Part shown: positions 29,167 to 42,500 of the stretch, one piece after another | How the letters are laid out: every line of letters starts with the position of its first letter | How positions within the stretch are numbered: position 1 is the stretch's first letter | Assembly: GCF_900018785.1 (NCBI RefSeq) | Contig: NZ_FCOY01000002.1 | Coordinates: forward strand, 124,001 to 188,000 | Length of the DNA: 64,000 nt | Direction of reading: 5' to 3' | Source: Xanthomonas massiliensis | GTDB taxonomy: Bacteria; Pseudomonadota; Gammaproteobacteria; Xanthomonadales; Xanthomonadaceae | The notes under the pieces: generated by a model | Database searches by the model: none | What the model was told of the DNA's origin: nothing | What the model saw: only the letters and a program-made list of their open reading frames with translations | Position numbers and translations under genes: made by a program

Positions 29167-29230
29167 TTCCCGCCTGCGCGGGAATGACGCAATGGCAAAG
29201 GCGGGCGCTCGTGCCCGCGCCATTGCGTCA
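29167..29230 (-). terminator. Two abutting hairpins at the rpmG stop
   Basis: The first is TGACGCAATGGC (29185-29196) paired with GCCATTGCGTCA (29219-29230), a perfect 12-bp stem with further internal pairing of GCGGGC and GCCCGC. On the minus strand the TGA that opens the stem is the rpmG stop codon. The second is TTCCCGC, CTGC, GCGGGAA (29167-29184), a REP-like element that begins exactly where the first ends. They may act as a terminator and 3'-end stabiliser. Confidence 0.65.
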
Positions 29231-29392
29231 CTTGATCTTGCCTTCCTTGTAGATCACGTGCTTGCGGACGACGGGATCGTACTTCTTGATCTCCATCTTC
29301 CCGGGGGTGTTCTTCTTGTTCTTGTCCGTCGTGTAGAAGTGGCCGGTGTTGGCCGACGAAATCAGACGGATCTTGTCGCGCTTGGAAGCCAT
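29228..29392 (-). CDS. rpmG: 50S ribosomal protein L33
   Basis: A 54-residue L33, [13 protein letters not shown] at the start and [10 protein letters not shown] at the end. No cysteines are present, so this is the zinc-independent (C-minus) form. It is too short for most ORF filters but unmistakable. The ATG at 29390-29392 has AGGAGGTAAG just upstream. It follows rpmB by 14 bp in the standard rpmBG operon. The stop codon forms part of a 12-bp hairpin stem. Confidence 0.97.
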   Translation of the reverse strand: MASKRDKIRLISSANTGHFYTTDKNKKNTPGKMEIKKYDPVVRKHVIYKEGKIK

Positions 29393-29406
29393 GTTCGCTT
29401 ACCTCC

Positions 29407-29643
29407 TCAGACCTTCTCGCCGCGGGCACGCAGCTCGGCCAGGACGGCGTCGATGCCGTTCTTGTCGATGGTGCGCAGGGCGTGGTTGGAAACACGGAGC
29501 TTGATCCAGCGGTTCTCGCTGGCCACCCAGAAACGACGCTCGTGCAGGTTGGGCAGGAAGCGGCGGCGGGTCTTGTTGTTGGCGTGGGAGACGTTGTTGC
29601 CCGTCTGCACACGCTTGCCGGTTACTTGGCATACGCGGGACAT
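29407..29643 (-). CDS. rpmB: 50S ribosomal protein L28
   Basis: A 78-residue L28: [20 protein letters not shown] at the start and [15 protein letters not shown] at the end. Only one cysteine remains at the N-terminus, again the zinc-independent type that pairs with the C-minus L33 downstream. The ATG is at 29641-29643. The promoter should lie in 29644-29846, where a 16-bp perfect palindrome (TTGCCGGC then GCCGGCAA, 29740-29755) is the main visible structure. Confidence 0.97.
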   Translation of the reverse strand: MSRVCQVTGKRVQTGNNVSHANNKTRRRFLPNLHERRFWVASENRWIKLRVSNHALRTIDKNGIDAVLAELRARGEKV

Positions 29644-29846
29644 TGCGCACCTCGATAGTGAACGGTTGCCTTCCTTGGCCAGGAAGACGGCGGCCCCGGC
29701 GGCCGGCGGCCGCGCGCGATCGGGAGGGAAATCCGCCCCTTGCCGGCGCCGGCAACGCGCTTGCCGGCGCCATCCCGGCCGCAACCGGGACGAGCGAGCC
29801 GTGCATTGTCCTGCATGATTCCTTTGCATGCAAGCACTTAGCCCTG

Positions 29847-33956
<4,110 letters not shown>

Positions 33957-33960
<4 letters not shown>

Positions 33961-35243
33961 GGGGTGCTTTCCGAACGGGGGGCGTTGCCGGCGGCCGCGA
34001 CGATGGGCTGGCCGGTCAGGCGCTGGATTTCGATGAGGGCGGTTTGTGCGTTCAGGGCGGCCTGCAACTGGCGTCTGCGCGCCTGCACTCGCTGGTCCTG
34101 CAGCATCGCCCACTCCATGTAGCTGATCGCGCCTGCACGCCAGGCAAGGTCGGCGGCCTGCTCGGCCTTCGCCAGCCGTGGCAGCACGTCGCCGGCCAGC
34201 GTTTCGCTTTCCAGTCGCGCGGTGACGTAGTCGCCGTAGGCACCGGACAGGGTGGAATACAGCCGGATCGACAGCGCTTCGCGTTCGACCGCACTCAGGG
34301 CCAGTTCGGCCTCGGCGGCGTGGATACCCGGCTGGGCGCGACGCGACATGCCCAGCGGCATGCTCAGGCCGGCCACCAGCGCCACGTCGTTGTCGTCGCC
34401 TCGCAGCGTGCGTGCACCGACCTGCCATTGCAGGTCGGCCTTGGCCTCGCTGCGGGCCAGGCGCACTTGCGCCTCACGGATGCGGGCCTCGCCCGCCAAC
34501 TGCGCCAGTTCGGGGGTCTTCTCCAGCCAAGCGCTCAGCTGCGCGAAGTCCTCCAGCGCCGGCAGGGCCAGCGGATCGCCGGCGACCGTGCCGAAATCCG
34601 GATCGCGCTGGTTCCACAGCGCTGCCAGAGTCTGCCGTGCCGCCCGCTCGCTTTGCAGGGTGCGGGCGCGGTCCAGCTCGGCCTCCGCCAGTGCCGCCTG
34701 CGCAGTGAGCACGACCGATTCGGGCGAGGCACCAGCGGCGTGCCGCCGCTGTGCCGCCTCGACGCTTCGCTTGCGCTGCTCAATGTCGGTCTCGGCAATC
34801 TCGCGTTGCCGGATCGCAGCGGTGACCGCCAGGTAGCGCCGGGCAGTTTCGGCCAGCAGGTCCAGGCGTGCGATCTCGCGCTGCGGCGCGAGGTTGTCGA
34901 TGTTGGCCTGGGCGAAGGTGCGGCGCGCATCGAGCTTGCCGCCACGCTCGAGCACGCCGGCCAGGCTGACGGTCAGTTCGGCCTGGTCGAAGCCGCGGTA
35001 GGCGCCGCTGCCGGCCGCGTTTTCCAGCGTCGCGCCCAGGGTCAGCGGTGGGCGCAGGCCGGCGGCATCCAGATTGGCTTGCAGCACGTCGCGGCGGCCT
35101 TCGACCAGGCGCAGATCGGGATGGACGGCGGCGACGCGCGCGATCGCCTGATCGAGGGTAAGGACGGGCAAGGACGGCCGTTCCTGCGCATGCAGCGCAG
35201 GCACGACCGCGAGGGCGGCCACTGCCGCCAATCGCAACCACAT
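33957..35243 (-). CDS. czcC: Outer-membrane channel protein (CzcC, TolC family)
   Basis: A 428-residue TolC-family protein with a signal ending VVPALHAQ and two long coiled-coil repeats, for instance LLAETARRYLAVTAAIRQREI and AEAELDRARTLQSERAARQTL. The alpha-helical periplasmic barrel and outer-membrane strands fit the CzcC subfamily. It is the first structural gene of czcCBA and overlaps czcB by 4 bp. The stop-start overlap implies stoichiometric translation with the adaptor. Confidence 0.92.
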
Positions 35244-35299
35244 GGGAAATTCTCCGCGGAAAGGGGACAGGCCGGGCCGTCAACCGGTCCGGCAGGCTT

Positions 35300-35668
35300 T
35301 CACGCGGCGATCGGGGGGCGCAGCAGGGACGCGACGCGGCTGCACGCCGGGCGCGCCTGGAACGGGCACGGCGGTTCGGCGGCCGGCACGGCGGTCGACC
35401 ATGCCGGCAGCGCCGGCAGCAGCAGCACGGCATGGCCGTGGCAATGGCTGCCGTGCATCAGCGCATGCATCAGGCTGCCGGCATCGCCAGCCTGGTCGTC
35501 GGCCGCCGTCGCGTGTGCATCCGCGCCGGTCTCGGTGCCGGCATGCGCCAGCGCATGCACGTCGCCCAGTGCCGAAGCCATCGGCGCGGCCAGCACGCAC
35601 AGCAGCAGCAAGGCCCACGCCAACAGGCGCGGCAGGCGGGCAGAGCGCTGGCGCAGGCACGACAACAT
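35300..35668 (-). CDS. Small exported histidine-rich protein upstream of czcCBA
   Basis: A 122-residue protein with an N-terminal hydrophobic signal (RLLAWALLLLCVLAAPMASA) and a histidine cluster in the mature part (DVHALAHAG, ADAHAT, LMHALMHGSHCHGHA). The position directly before czcC, 56 bp away on the same strand, matches the small CzcI-type proteins that often precede czc operons. It probably binds the exported metal in the periplasm or tunes induction. Sequence similarity to CzcI itself is not obvious, so only the role is suggested. Confidence 0.65.
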   Translation of the reverse strand: MLSCLRQRSARLPRLLAWALLLLCVLAAPMASALGDVHALAHAGTETGADAHATAADDQAGDAGSLMHALMHGSHCHGHAVLLLPALPAWSTAVPAAEPPCPFQARPACSRVASLLRPPIAA

Positions 35669-35706
35669 GCCGGCAGGCTAGCCGGCTCCGGCGCGGTTAC
35701 ACAATC

Positions 35707-37509
35707 TCAGCCGGCGCGCTCGGCGGCGATCCAGGCGCGCACCTGCTGCTCCAGCACCGGCATCGGCACCGAGCCGGTGCCGAGGATGACATCGTGGAAG
35801 GCGCGGATGTCGAATGTCGGCCCGAGCGCCTGCTCGGCCTCGGCGCGCAGGCGCTGGATGGTCAGCTGGCCGAGCATGTAGCTCAGCGCCTGGCCGGGCC
35901 AGGAGATGTAGCGGTCCACCTCGGTTTCCACTTCGTGCCGGCTCAGCGCGGTGTGTTCGGCCAGATAGTCGATGGCCTGCTGCCGCGTCCAGCCGTCGTG
36001 GTGGATGCCGGTGTCGATCACCAGCCGGCAGGCGCGCCACATCTGGTAGGTCAGATAGCCGAAGCGCTCGTAGGGCGTCTCGTACAGGCCCATCTCCTCG
36101 CCCAGCTTCTCGGTGTACAGCGCCCAGCCCTCGCCGTAGGCGGAGATGTAGCCGTCGCGGCGGAACGCCGGCTGCTCGCCCTGCTCGGCAGCCAGGTTCA
36201 GCTGCAGCGAATGGCCGGGCGAGGACTCGTGCAGGGTCAGCGCCGGCAGGTTGTACAGCGGGCGCGAGGGCAGGTCGTAGGTGTTGACCCAGTACACGTC
36301 GGCACCGCCGCGGCCGGCGGTCCAGAACGGGGCGATGTCGGCCGGCACCGGCTTGATGGTGAAGCGCCCGCGCGGCAGCGTGCCGATGAACTTGCCGACC
36401 TCCCCGTCCACGCGCTTGGCGATCCACGCGGCGCGGTCGAGCAACTCCTGCGGGGTCTTGGCGTAGAACTGCGGGTCGGTGCGCAGGAACTGCAGGAAGT
36501 CGGCGAAGCGCGTCCGTGGCGAGCGCCCGGCGAATCCGGTGCGGTCGATCACCGCGTCCATCTGCTTCTGGATCTGCGCCACCTGCTCCAGGCCGATGCG
36601 GTGGATCTGCTCCGGGCTCAGCGCCAGCGTGGTGTATTCGCGGATCTGCTGGCGATAGAACGCCTTGCCGTCCGGCAACGCCTCGGCGGCCAGGGTGGTG
36701 CGTGCGCCCGGCACGTATTCGTCGCGGAAGAAGGCCAGCAGCTTGCCGAAGGCGGGCACGACGGCGCCGGCGATGGCGGCCCGGGCCTGCTCGCGCAGCG
36801 CGTCCTGCTCGGCGGCGGGAATGGTCGCCGGCAGTTGCCTGAACGGTGCGTAGAAGATGCTGGCGGTCGGGTCCTTCACCTCGGCGACCATCGCGATGGA
36901 TACGTCGCGCCCGTCGAGCACCGCGCGCGGCACGGTGAAGCCGCGCTTCAGCCCGGCGCGCATGTTGGCGATGTGCTGGTCGAAGTAGCGCGGCACGTCG
37001 TCCAGGCGGGCGATGTAGGCGCGCAACTCCTGCGGCGTGCGCATCTGCCGCTGCGCCATGAAGCCCAGGTTCGACCAGAACGAGGTGTCCGAGTTGAACG
37101 GCATCTCGTACAGGCCGAAGCGCACCTCGTCGGCCAGGTTCTGCACCTGGTCGCGGTAGACCGCGTAGTTGACGCGGTTGGCCGGCGAGAGCCGCGCCGG
37201 GTCGATCGCGTCCAGCCGCGCCAGCACGTCCTGCCAGACCTTCAGCCGTGCCTGCTGCGCTGCCGGGGACACGTCGGGCAGCTGCGGGTTGTCGCCGGTG
37301 CTGTCGCTGTCCTCGTCGGCCTCGCCGGTGGTGGCCTGGCGCCAGGCCCATTCCTTCTCGTAGATCGCGCGGAAATCGGCATCGGCCGGGCGCTCCCGGT
37401 CCGCGGCGGCGGGCGCCGGGGCTTGCGGCCGGGCATCGGCGGCGGGAACGGCGGTCATCGACACGGGCAGCAGGACGAGCGAGAGGGCAACGGCAAGGGA
37501 CGATCTCAC
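35707..37509 (-). CDS. Exported DUF885 family protein
   Basis: A 600-residue exported protein of the DUF885 family, which resembles zinc carboxypeptidase-like alpha-helical proteases. The signature HESSPGH lies near residue 425, with YGEGWALYTEKLGEEMG following. A signal sequence LAVALSLVLLPVSMTAVPAADA follows a GTG at 37507-37509, chosen as start because upstream codons lack similarity and no better ATG precedes the signal. The substrate is unknown. It is divergent from the TonB receptor operon across 139 bp, so the candidate Zur operator in that gap could in principle affect both genes. Confidence 0.82.
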   Translation of the reverse strand: MRSSLAVALSLVLLPVSMTAVPAADARPQAPAPAAADRERPADADFRAIYEKEWAWRQATTGEADEDSDSTGDNPQLPDVSPAAQQARLKVWQDVLARLDAIDPARLSPANRVNYAVYRDQVQNLADEVRFGLYEMPFNSDTSFWSNLGFMAQRQMRTPQELRAYIARLDDVPRYFDQHIANMRAGLKRGFTVPRAVLDGRDVSIAMVAEVKDPTASIFYAPFRQLPATIPAAEQDALREQARAAIAGAVVPAFGKLLAFFRDEYVPGARTTLAAEALPDGKAFYRQQIREYTTLALSPEQIHRIGLEQVAQIQKQMDAVIDRTGFAGRSPRTRFADFLQFLRTDPQFYAKTPQELLDRAAWIAKRVDGEVGKFIGTLPRGRFTIKPVPADIAPFWTAGRGGADVYWVNTYDLPSRPLYNLPALTLHESSPGHSLQLNLAAEQGEQPAFRRDGYISAYGEGWALYTEKLGEEMGLYETPYERFGYLTYQMWRACRLVIDTGIHHDGWTRQQAIDYLAEHTALSRHEVETEVDRYISWPGQALSYMLGQLTIQRLRAEAEQALGPTFDIRAFHDVILGTGSVPMPVLEQQVRAWIAAERAG

Positions 37510-37615
37510 GAAGGCAAACCTGGCGGCAGGGCGGTGCCCGCGATCATCCCACCCGCACCGCACCGGGTGCATGCCCCGGAAGTCCCTGTTGCAAAACCGG
37601 GAGCGCGATGACAAG

Positions 37616-37629
37616 AATGTTATAACATT
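37616..37629. promoter_or_regulatory. Zur-like palindrome overlapping an extended -10
   Basis: AATGTTATAACATT is a perfect 14-bp palindrome 19 bp before the TonB receptor ATG. Its core ATGTTATAACAT equals the core of the published Zur signal of the Agrobacterium group (GATATGTTATAACATATC) and resembles the enterobacterial Zur half-sites. TATAAC at 37621-37626, preceded by TG, would serve as an extended -10, so a bound repressor would block transcription. No zur gene is in the window and binding is inferred from sequence alone. Confidence 0.65.
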
Positions 37630-37648
37630 TCCTATTCCACCTCCCCCC

Positions 37649-39592
37649 ATGCCTCGCTCCCACCCGACTTCGCTGCCCCTGGCGGCGGCCTTGGCCGTTG
37701 CCCTGTTCCCGTCCGCCGCGCTGGCCGACTCCACCCCGGATGCCCACGACCTGGATCCGGTGGTGGTCACCGCGACGACCACCGCGCGCCTGGCCAGCGA
37801 TGCGCCCGCCTCGGTCAGCGTCATCACCCGCGAACAGCTGGACCTGCGCCCGGTGCTGGACCTGACCGATGCCCTGCGCGGCAGCCCCGGCGTCACCGTC
37901 AGCGGCGTCGGCCTGACCCGGCGCGGCATCCGCATCCGCGGCATGGACGCCGAATACACCCTGGTGCTGCTGGACGGGCGCCGCGTCAACGCCGCCAGCG
38001 ACGCGATCGCGCATGCCGACTTCGACCTGGACTGGCTGCCGGCCGCGGCGATCGAGCGCATCGAGGTGGTGCGCGGGCCGATGTCCTCGCTGTACGGCTC
38101 CGAGGCGCTGGGCGGGGTGGTCAACGTGATCACCCGCAAGGCCACCGACGACTGGCACGGCGCGCTGTCCTACAACGGCGGCACCGTCGCCGGCGGGCGC
38201 GGCGGCGGCGTCACCCAGGCCGGCGTCTATGCCGGCGGTGCGCTGGTGCCGGGCACGCTCGGGCTGAGCGTGTTCGCCGAGCACCGGCGCAAGGAGGCCA
38301 CGGTCGATCCCACCGACGCGCGCCTGTCCGACCAGGAAGGGCGCGACGCCGATACCGGCAACGTCACCCTGACCTGGACCCCCGACGAGGCCCAGCGCAT
38401 CGACCTGTCGCGGCTGCAGGGCCGCGAGAAGCGCTGGCGAAATTCGCTCGAATCCGGCTCGCCGGCCTACGTCTACGCCAACGTCGACCGGATCGACCGC
38501 ACCCAGACCACGCTGAGCCATCGCGGCGAGTGGCGCTGGGGCCAGACCCAGGTGAACCTGTACCGCTCGACCCTTGACCGCGACAACCAGCGCTCGCAGG
38601 GCGAGCCGACGCGGCCGCAGTCGCTGACCGACGACATCGGCGATGCGCGCGCCACCGTCGACCTGGGCACGCACCATCGCCTGACCGCCGGTGGCGAGTG
38701 GCACCGCGAGCACCTGGACGACACCGCCGCGGCGCTCTCCGGCCACGTGCAGGCGATCCAGACCGGCGTGTTCGTGCAGGACGAGATCCGCTTCGACGAC
38801 GCCCTGTCGCTGGTGCTGGGCGACCGCGCCGACCACCACCCGCGCTTCGGCTGGCACGACAGCCCGCGCGCCTACGCCGTGTGGCACGCCACCGACATGT
38901 TCACGCTCAAGGGCGGCGTCGGCAGCGGCTTCAAGGCGCCCAGCCTGAAGCAGCTCTCGCCGGAATACTCGGCGGTCGGCGGCGGCGGGCGCTTCACCAT
39001 CTACGGCAACCCGGACCTCAAGCCCGAGCGCGACACCAGCTACGAGCTGGCCGCCAGCTGGGACGCCGACCGCTGGAGCCTGCAGGGCACGCTGTTCCGC
39101 AACGACCTGGAGGACCTGATCCAGACCGTGTGCGTGGCCAGCTGCGGCATCCGCGGCCGCGAGGTGCGCAACTACACCAACGTGGCCAGGGCCCGCGTGC
39201 AGGGTGCCGAGCTGGTCGGCCGCTGGCAGTTGCCCGCCGATTTCTCGCTGGACGCCAATTTCAGCTGGACCCGCGCCCGCGACCTCAGCGCCGACGCGCC
39301 GCTGACCGAACGCCCGCGCCGCAACGGCGCCGCGCAGCTGCACTGGCACGGCCAGCGGCTGCAGGCCTCGCTGCGCAGCGAGTACGTCGGCCCGCAGTAC
39401 AGCAGCACCCTGGTGCCGCTGCCCGGCTACTGGCTGTGGGCCCTGGACGCGCGCTATGCGGTCACCGCGCGGGTGAGCCTGGTGGGCGGCATCGACAACC
39501 TGGCCGACAAGCGCCTGGACGAGACCTCGGCCCTGTACCCCTATGGGGAAACCGGGCGCTACGTGCACGCCGGCATCGAGCTGGGCTTCTGA
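37649..39592 (+). CDS. TonB-dependent outer-membrane receptor (first of the CobN operon)
   Basis: A 647-residue TonB-dependent transporter. Signal AVALFPSAALA, TonB-box-like region LDPVVVTATTTARL, plug with RRGIRIRGMDAEYTLVLLDG and GPMSSLYGSEALGG, then a 22-strand barrel ending in GRYVHAGIELGF. It resembles the CirA/BtuB-size receptors. The ATG at 37649 has C-rich sequence rather than a Shine-Dalgarno upstream. The stop overlaps the cobN-like ATG (TGATG). With the Zur-like palindrome in its promoter and a chelatase behind it, it likely imports a zinc- or other metal-loaded ligand. Ligand identity is unknown. Confidence 0.92.
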   Translation: MPRSHPTSLPLAAALAVALFPSAALADSTPDAHDLDPVVVTATTTARLASDAPASVSVITREQLDLRPVLDLTDALRGSPGVTVSGVGLTRRGIRIRGMDAEYTLVLLDGRRVNAASDAIAHADFDLDWLPAAAIERIEVVRGPMSSLYGSEALGGVVNVITRKATDDWHGALSYNGGTVAGGRGGGVTQAGVYAGGALVPGTLGLSVFAEHRRKEATVDPTDARLSDQEGRDADTGNVTLTWTPDEAQRIDLSRLQGREKRWRNSLESGSPAYVYANVDRIDRTQTTLSHRGEWRWGQTQVNLYRSTLDRDNQRSQGEPTRPQSLTDDIGDARATVDLGTHHRLTAGGEWHREHLDDTAAALSGHVQAIQTGVFVQDEIRFDDALSLVLGDRADHHPRFGWHDSPRAYAVWHATDMFTLKGGVGSGFKAPSLKQLSPEYSAVGGGGRFTIYGNPDLKPERDTSYELAASWDADRWSLQGTLFRNDLEDLIQTVCVASCGIRGREVRNYTNVARARVQGAELVGRWQLPADFSLDANFSWTRARDLSADAPLTERPRRNGAAQLHWHGQRLQASLRSEYVGPQYSSTLVPLPGYWLWALDARYAVTARVSLVGGIDNLADKRLDETSALYPYGETGRYVHAGIELGF

Positions 39593-42500
39593 TGGAGGCG
39601 CCGTACCTGGCGGGTGGATACCGCCGCCGCCGGCGGGGCGTGGCGGCGTGGCTGCTGGCCGTGCTGGCAACCGCCGCGCCCTGGGCGCAGGCCGAGGTCG
39701 TGGTGGACGTGGTCGCCGACGATTTCGTGCTGCCCTCGCGCACCGCGCGCCTGGACGCCATCGCCCGGCCCGAGCAGGTGCGGTTCCGCCATGTCGCGGT
39801 CGGGCCCGGCCACGCCTTGCCCGAGGGCTGGCCCGGCGATGCCGCGCTGGTCGTGCTCGACACGCCACGCCCGGCCGACCGCGAGGCGGTGGAGAAGAGC
39901 GTCGGCGAGCGCCTGGCCGCCGCACGCACGCCGTGGATCCGCGTCGGCGGCGGCGCGCCGGCGTGGGGTCGGCTGGCCGAGGCCGATGCGCGCCGGCTGG
40001 TCGGCTACTACGGCAACGGCGGCGTGGCCAACTACCGCCAGCTGGCGCGCTGGCTGGCGCTGCGCGCGCACGGCGGCGACACCGCCGCGCTGGCGCCGCC
40101 GCAACCGCAGCCGGCCACCGGCTACTACCTGCCCGGCCACGCCGGCTGGCTCGGCGACGCCGACGCCCTGCGCGCGGCGTGGCACGGCGCCGGCGAGGAC
40201 GGCTGGCCGCGGGCCGCGGTGATCGTCGCCGCCGGCAGTGTCGGCGCGCTGCAGACCGAGGTGCTCGATGCCGTGATCGCCGCCGCCCGGCGCCGCCATG
40301 TCGCCGCCTTCGGCGTGTGGTTCGACCAGGGCGAGGACACCGGCCTGCTACACGCGCTGCAGGGGCTGGAGGTGGACGCGGTGGTGAACCTGACCCACCT
40401 GCAGAACGGCCGCGCGCGCAGCGCCGAGCTGCCGACGCTGGACGTGCCGGCGCTGCAGACGCTTGGCTGGCGCCAGGGCGATGCCGACGCCTGGCGTGCC
40501 GCATCCAGCGGCGTGCCAGCGCCGCTGCTGGCCACCTTCGTGGCCGTGCCCGAAGGCTGGGGCCTGATCGACCCGATGGTGGTCTCGGCCACCGCCGCCG
40601 ATGCCGAGCAGCCGATTCCCGAGCAGATCGACGCGCTGGCGGCCAAGCTCGCGCGCCTGGCCGCGCTGCGCCACACGCCGGCGGCCGACAAGCGCCTGGC
40701 ATTGCTGTTCTGGAACGCGCCGGACGGGGAGAAGAACCTGTCCGCCTCCGGCCTGAACGTGCCGGCCAGCCTGGAGACCCTGACCCGGCGCCTGGCCGCG
40801 GCCGGCTACGACGCCACCCCCGTCCAGGCCAAGGCCTTCACCGCCGATGCCCAGGCCATGCTCGGCGGCTACTACCGTCCGCAGACCCTGGATGCCCTGC
40901 TCGCGCGCGGACTGGCGGTGACCCTGCCGCTGGCGCGCTACCGGCAATGGCTGGACACCCTGCCACCGGCGCAGCGCCAGGCGCTGCTCGCGCGCTGGGG
41001 CGATCCCGCGCAGGCGCCCGGCGTGCGCAGCGTCGATGGCGTGCCCGCCTTCGTGCTGCCGGCCCTGCGCCTGGGCAAGCTGCTGGTGATGCCGCAGCCG
41101 CCGCGCGCCGCCCGCCTGGGCGAGGCCACCCACGACATGGCGTCGCTGCCCTCCCACGGCTACCTCGCCGCCTACCTCTACCTGCGCGAGGGCTGGCACG
41201 CCGACGCCCTGGTCCACTTCGGCACCCATGGCACCCAGGAGTGGACGCCGGGCAAGGACCGCGGGCTGTGGGTCAACGACTACCCGTACCTGGCCGTCGG
41301 CGACCTGCCGGTGTTCTATCCCTACATCCAGGACAACGTCGGCGAGGCGGTGCAGGCCCGGCGCCGCGGCCGCGCGGTGACCATCAGCCACCAGACCCCG
41401 GCGCTGGCCCCGTCCGGCCTGTACGACGAACTGCGCGACCTGCACGCGGCCATCCACGAATACCTGCAGCTCGATGCCGGCCAGGTGCGCCAGGCCACCG
41501 TCGCGCGCATCGCGACGATGGCGGTGGCCAGCGGCATGGCCGCCGACCTGGGCTGGACCCGGGCACGCATCGATGCCGACTTCGACGGCTTCATGGCGGT
41601 GCTGCACGACCACCTGCACGAACTGGCGCGCACCGCCACGCCGCTGGGCCTGCACACCTTCGGCGAGCCGGCCGCGCCCGAGCACCAGCTGTCCACGGTG
41701 ATGCAGCAGCTCGGCGAACCGTACTACCGCGCGCTCGGCCAGGATCCGCAGGAGGTGTTCGCCGGCGACTACCGGCAGCTGCAGGCCGGCGTGGCCTACC
41801 GCACCCTGGCGCGCTACCTGCGCGACGGCGCGCCGCTGGACGAGGTGGCCGACCCGGCGCTGCGGGCGATGATCGAGCACGCCAGAGCCCAGGACGCGGC
41901 GCTGTCGGACACCCAGGAGATCGAGGCGCTGCTGCACGGCCTGGCCGGCGGCTTCACCCTGCCCGGCGCCGGCGGCGACCCGATCCGCAACCCGGACGTA
42001 CGCTCCGGCCGCAACCTGTACCTGTTCGAGCCGGACAAGCTGCCCACCCGCGCCGCCTTCGCCACCGGCCGGGTGGCGCTGGACCAGCTGCTGGACGCCT
42101 ACCGCGCCGACCACGGCGGCGCGCTGCCGGACAAGCTCGCCTTCAGCCTGTGGTCGAGCGAGGCGATCCGCCACCTCGGCGTGCTCGAGAGCGAGGTGCT
42201 GCACGCGCTCGGCCTGCGCCCGGTGTGGGATGCCGGCGGCCGGGTCACCGCCCTGGAGATCGTGCCGGACGCCGAGCTGGCGCATCCGCGCATCGACGCG
42301 GTGGTGCAGGTCACCAGCGTCTACCGCGACCAGTTCGAGCCGTTCATGCGCCTGCTGGCCGGGGCGATCGACCGGCTCGCGGCGCTGCCGCCCGGCCCGG
42401 CCAACCCCGTCGCCGGCCACGCCCGCCAGACCGAGCAGGCCCTCATCGCGCGCGGCATCGCGCCCGAACGCGCCCGCACGCTCGCCGCGCTGCGCATCTT

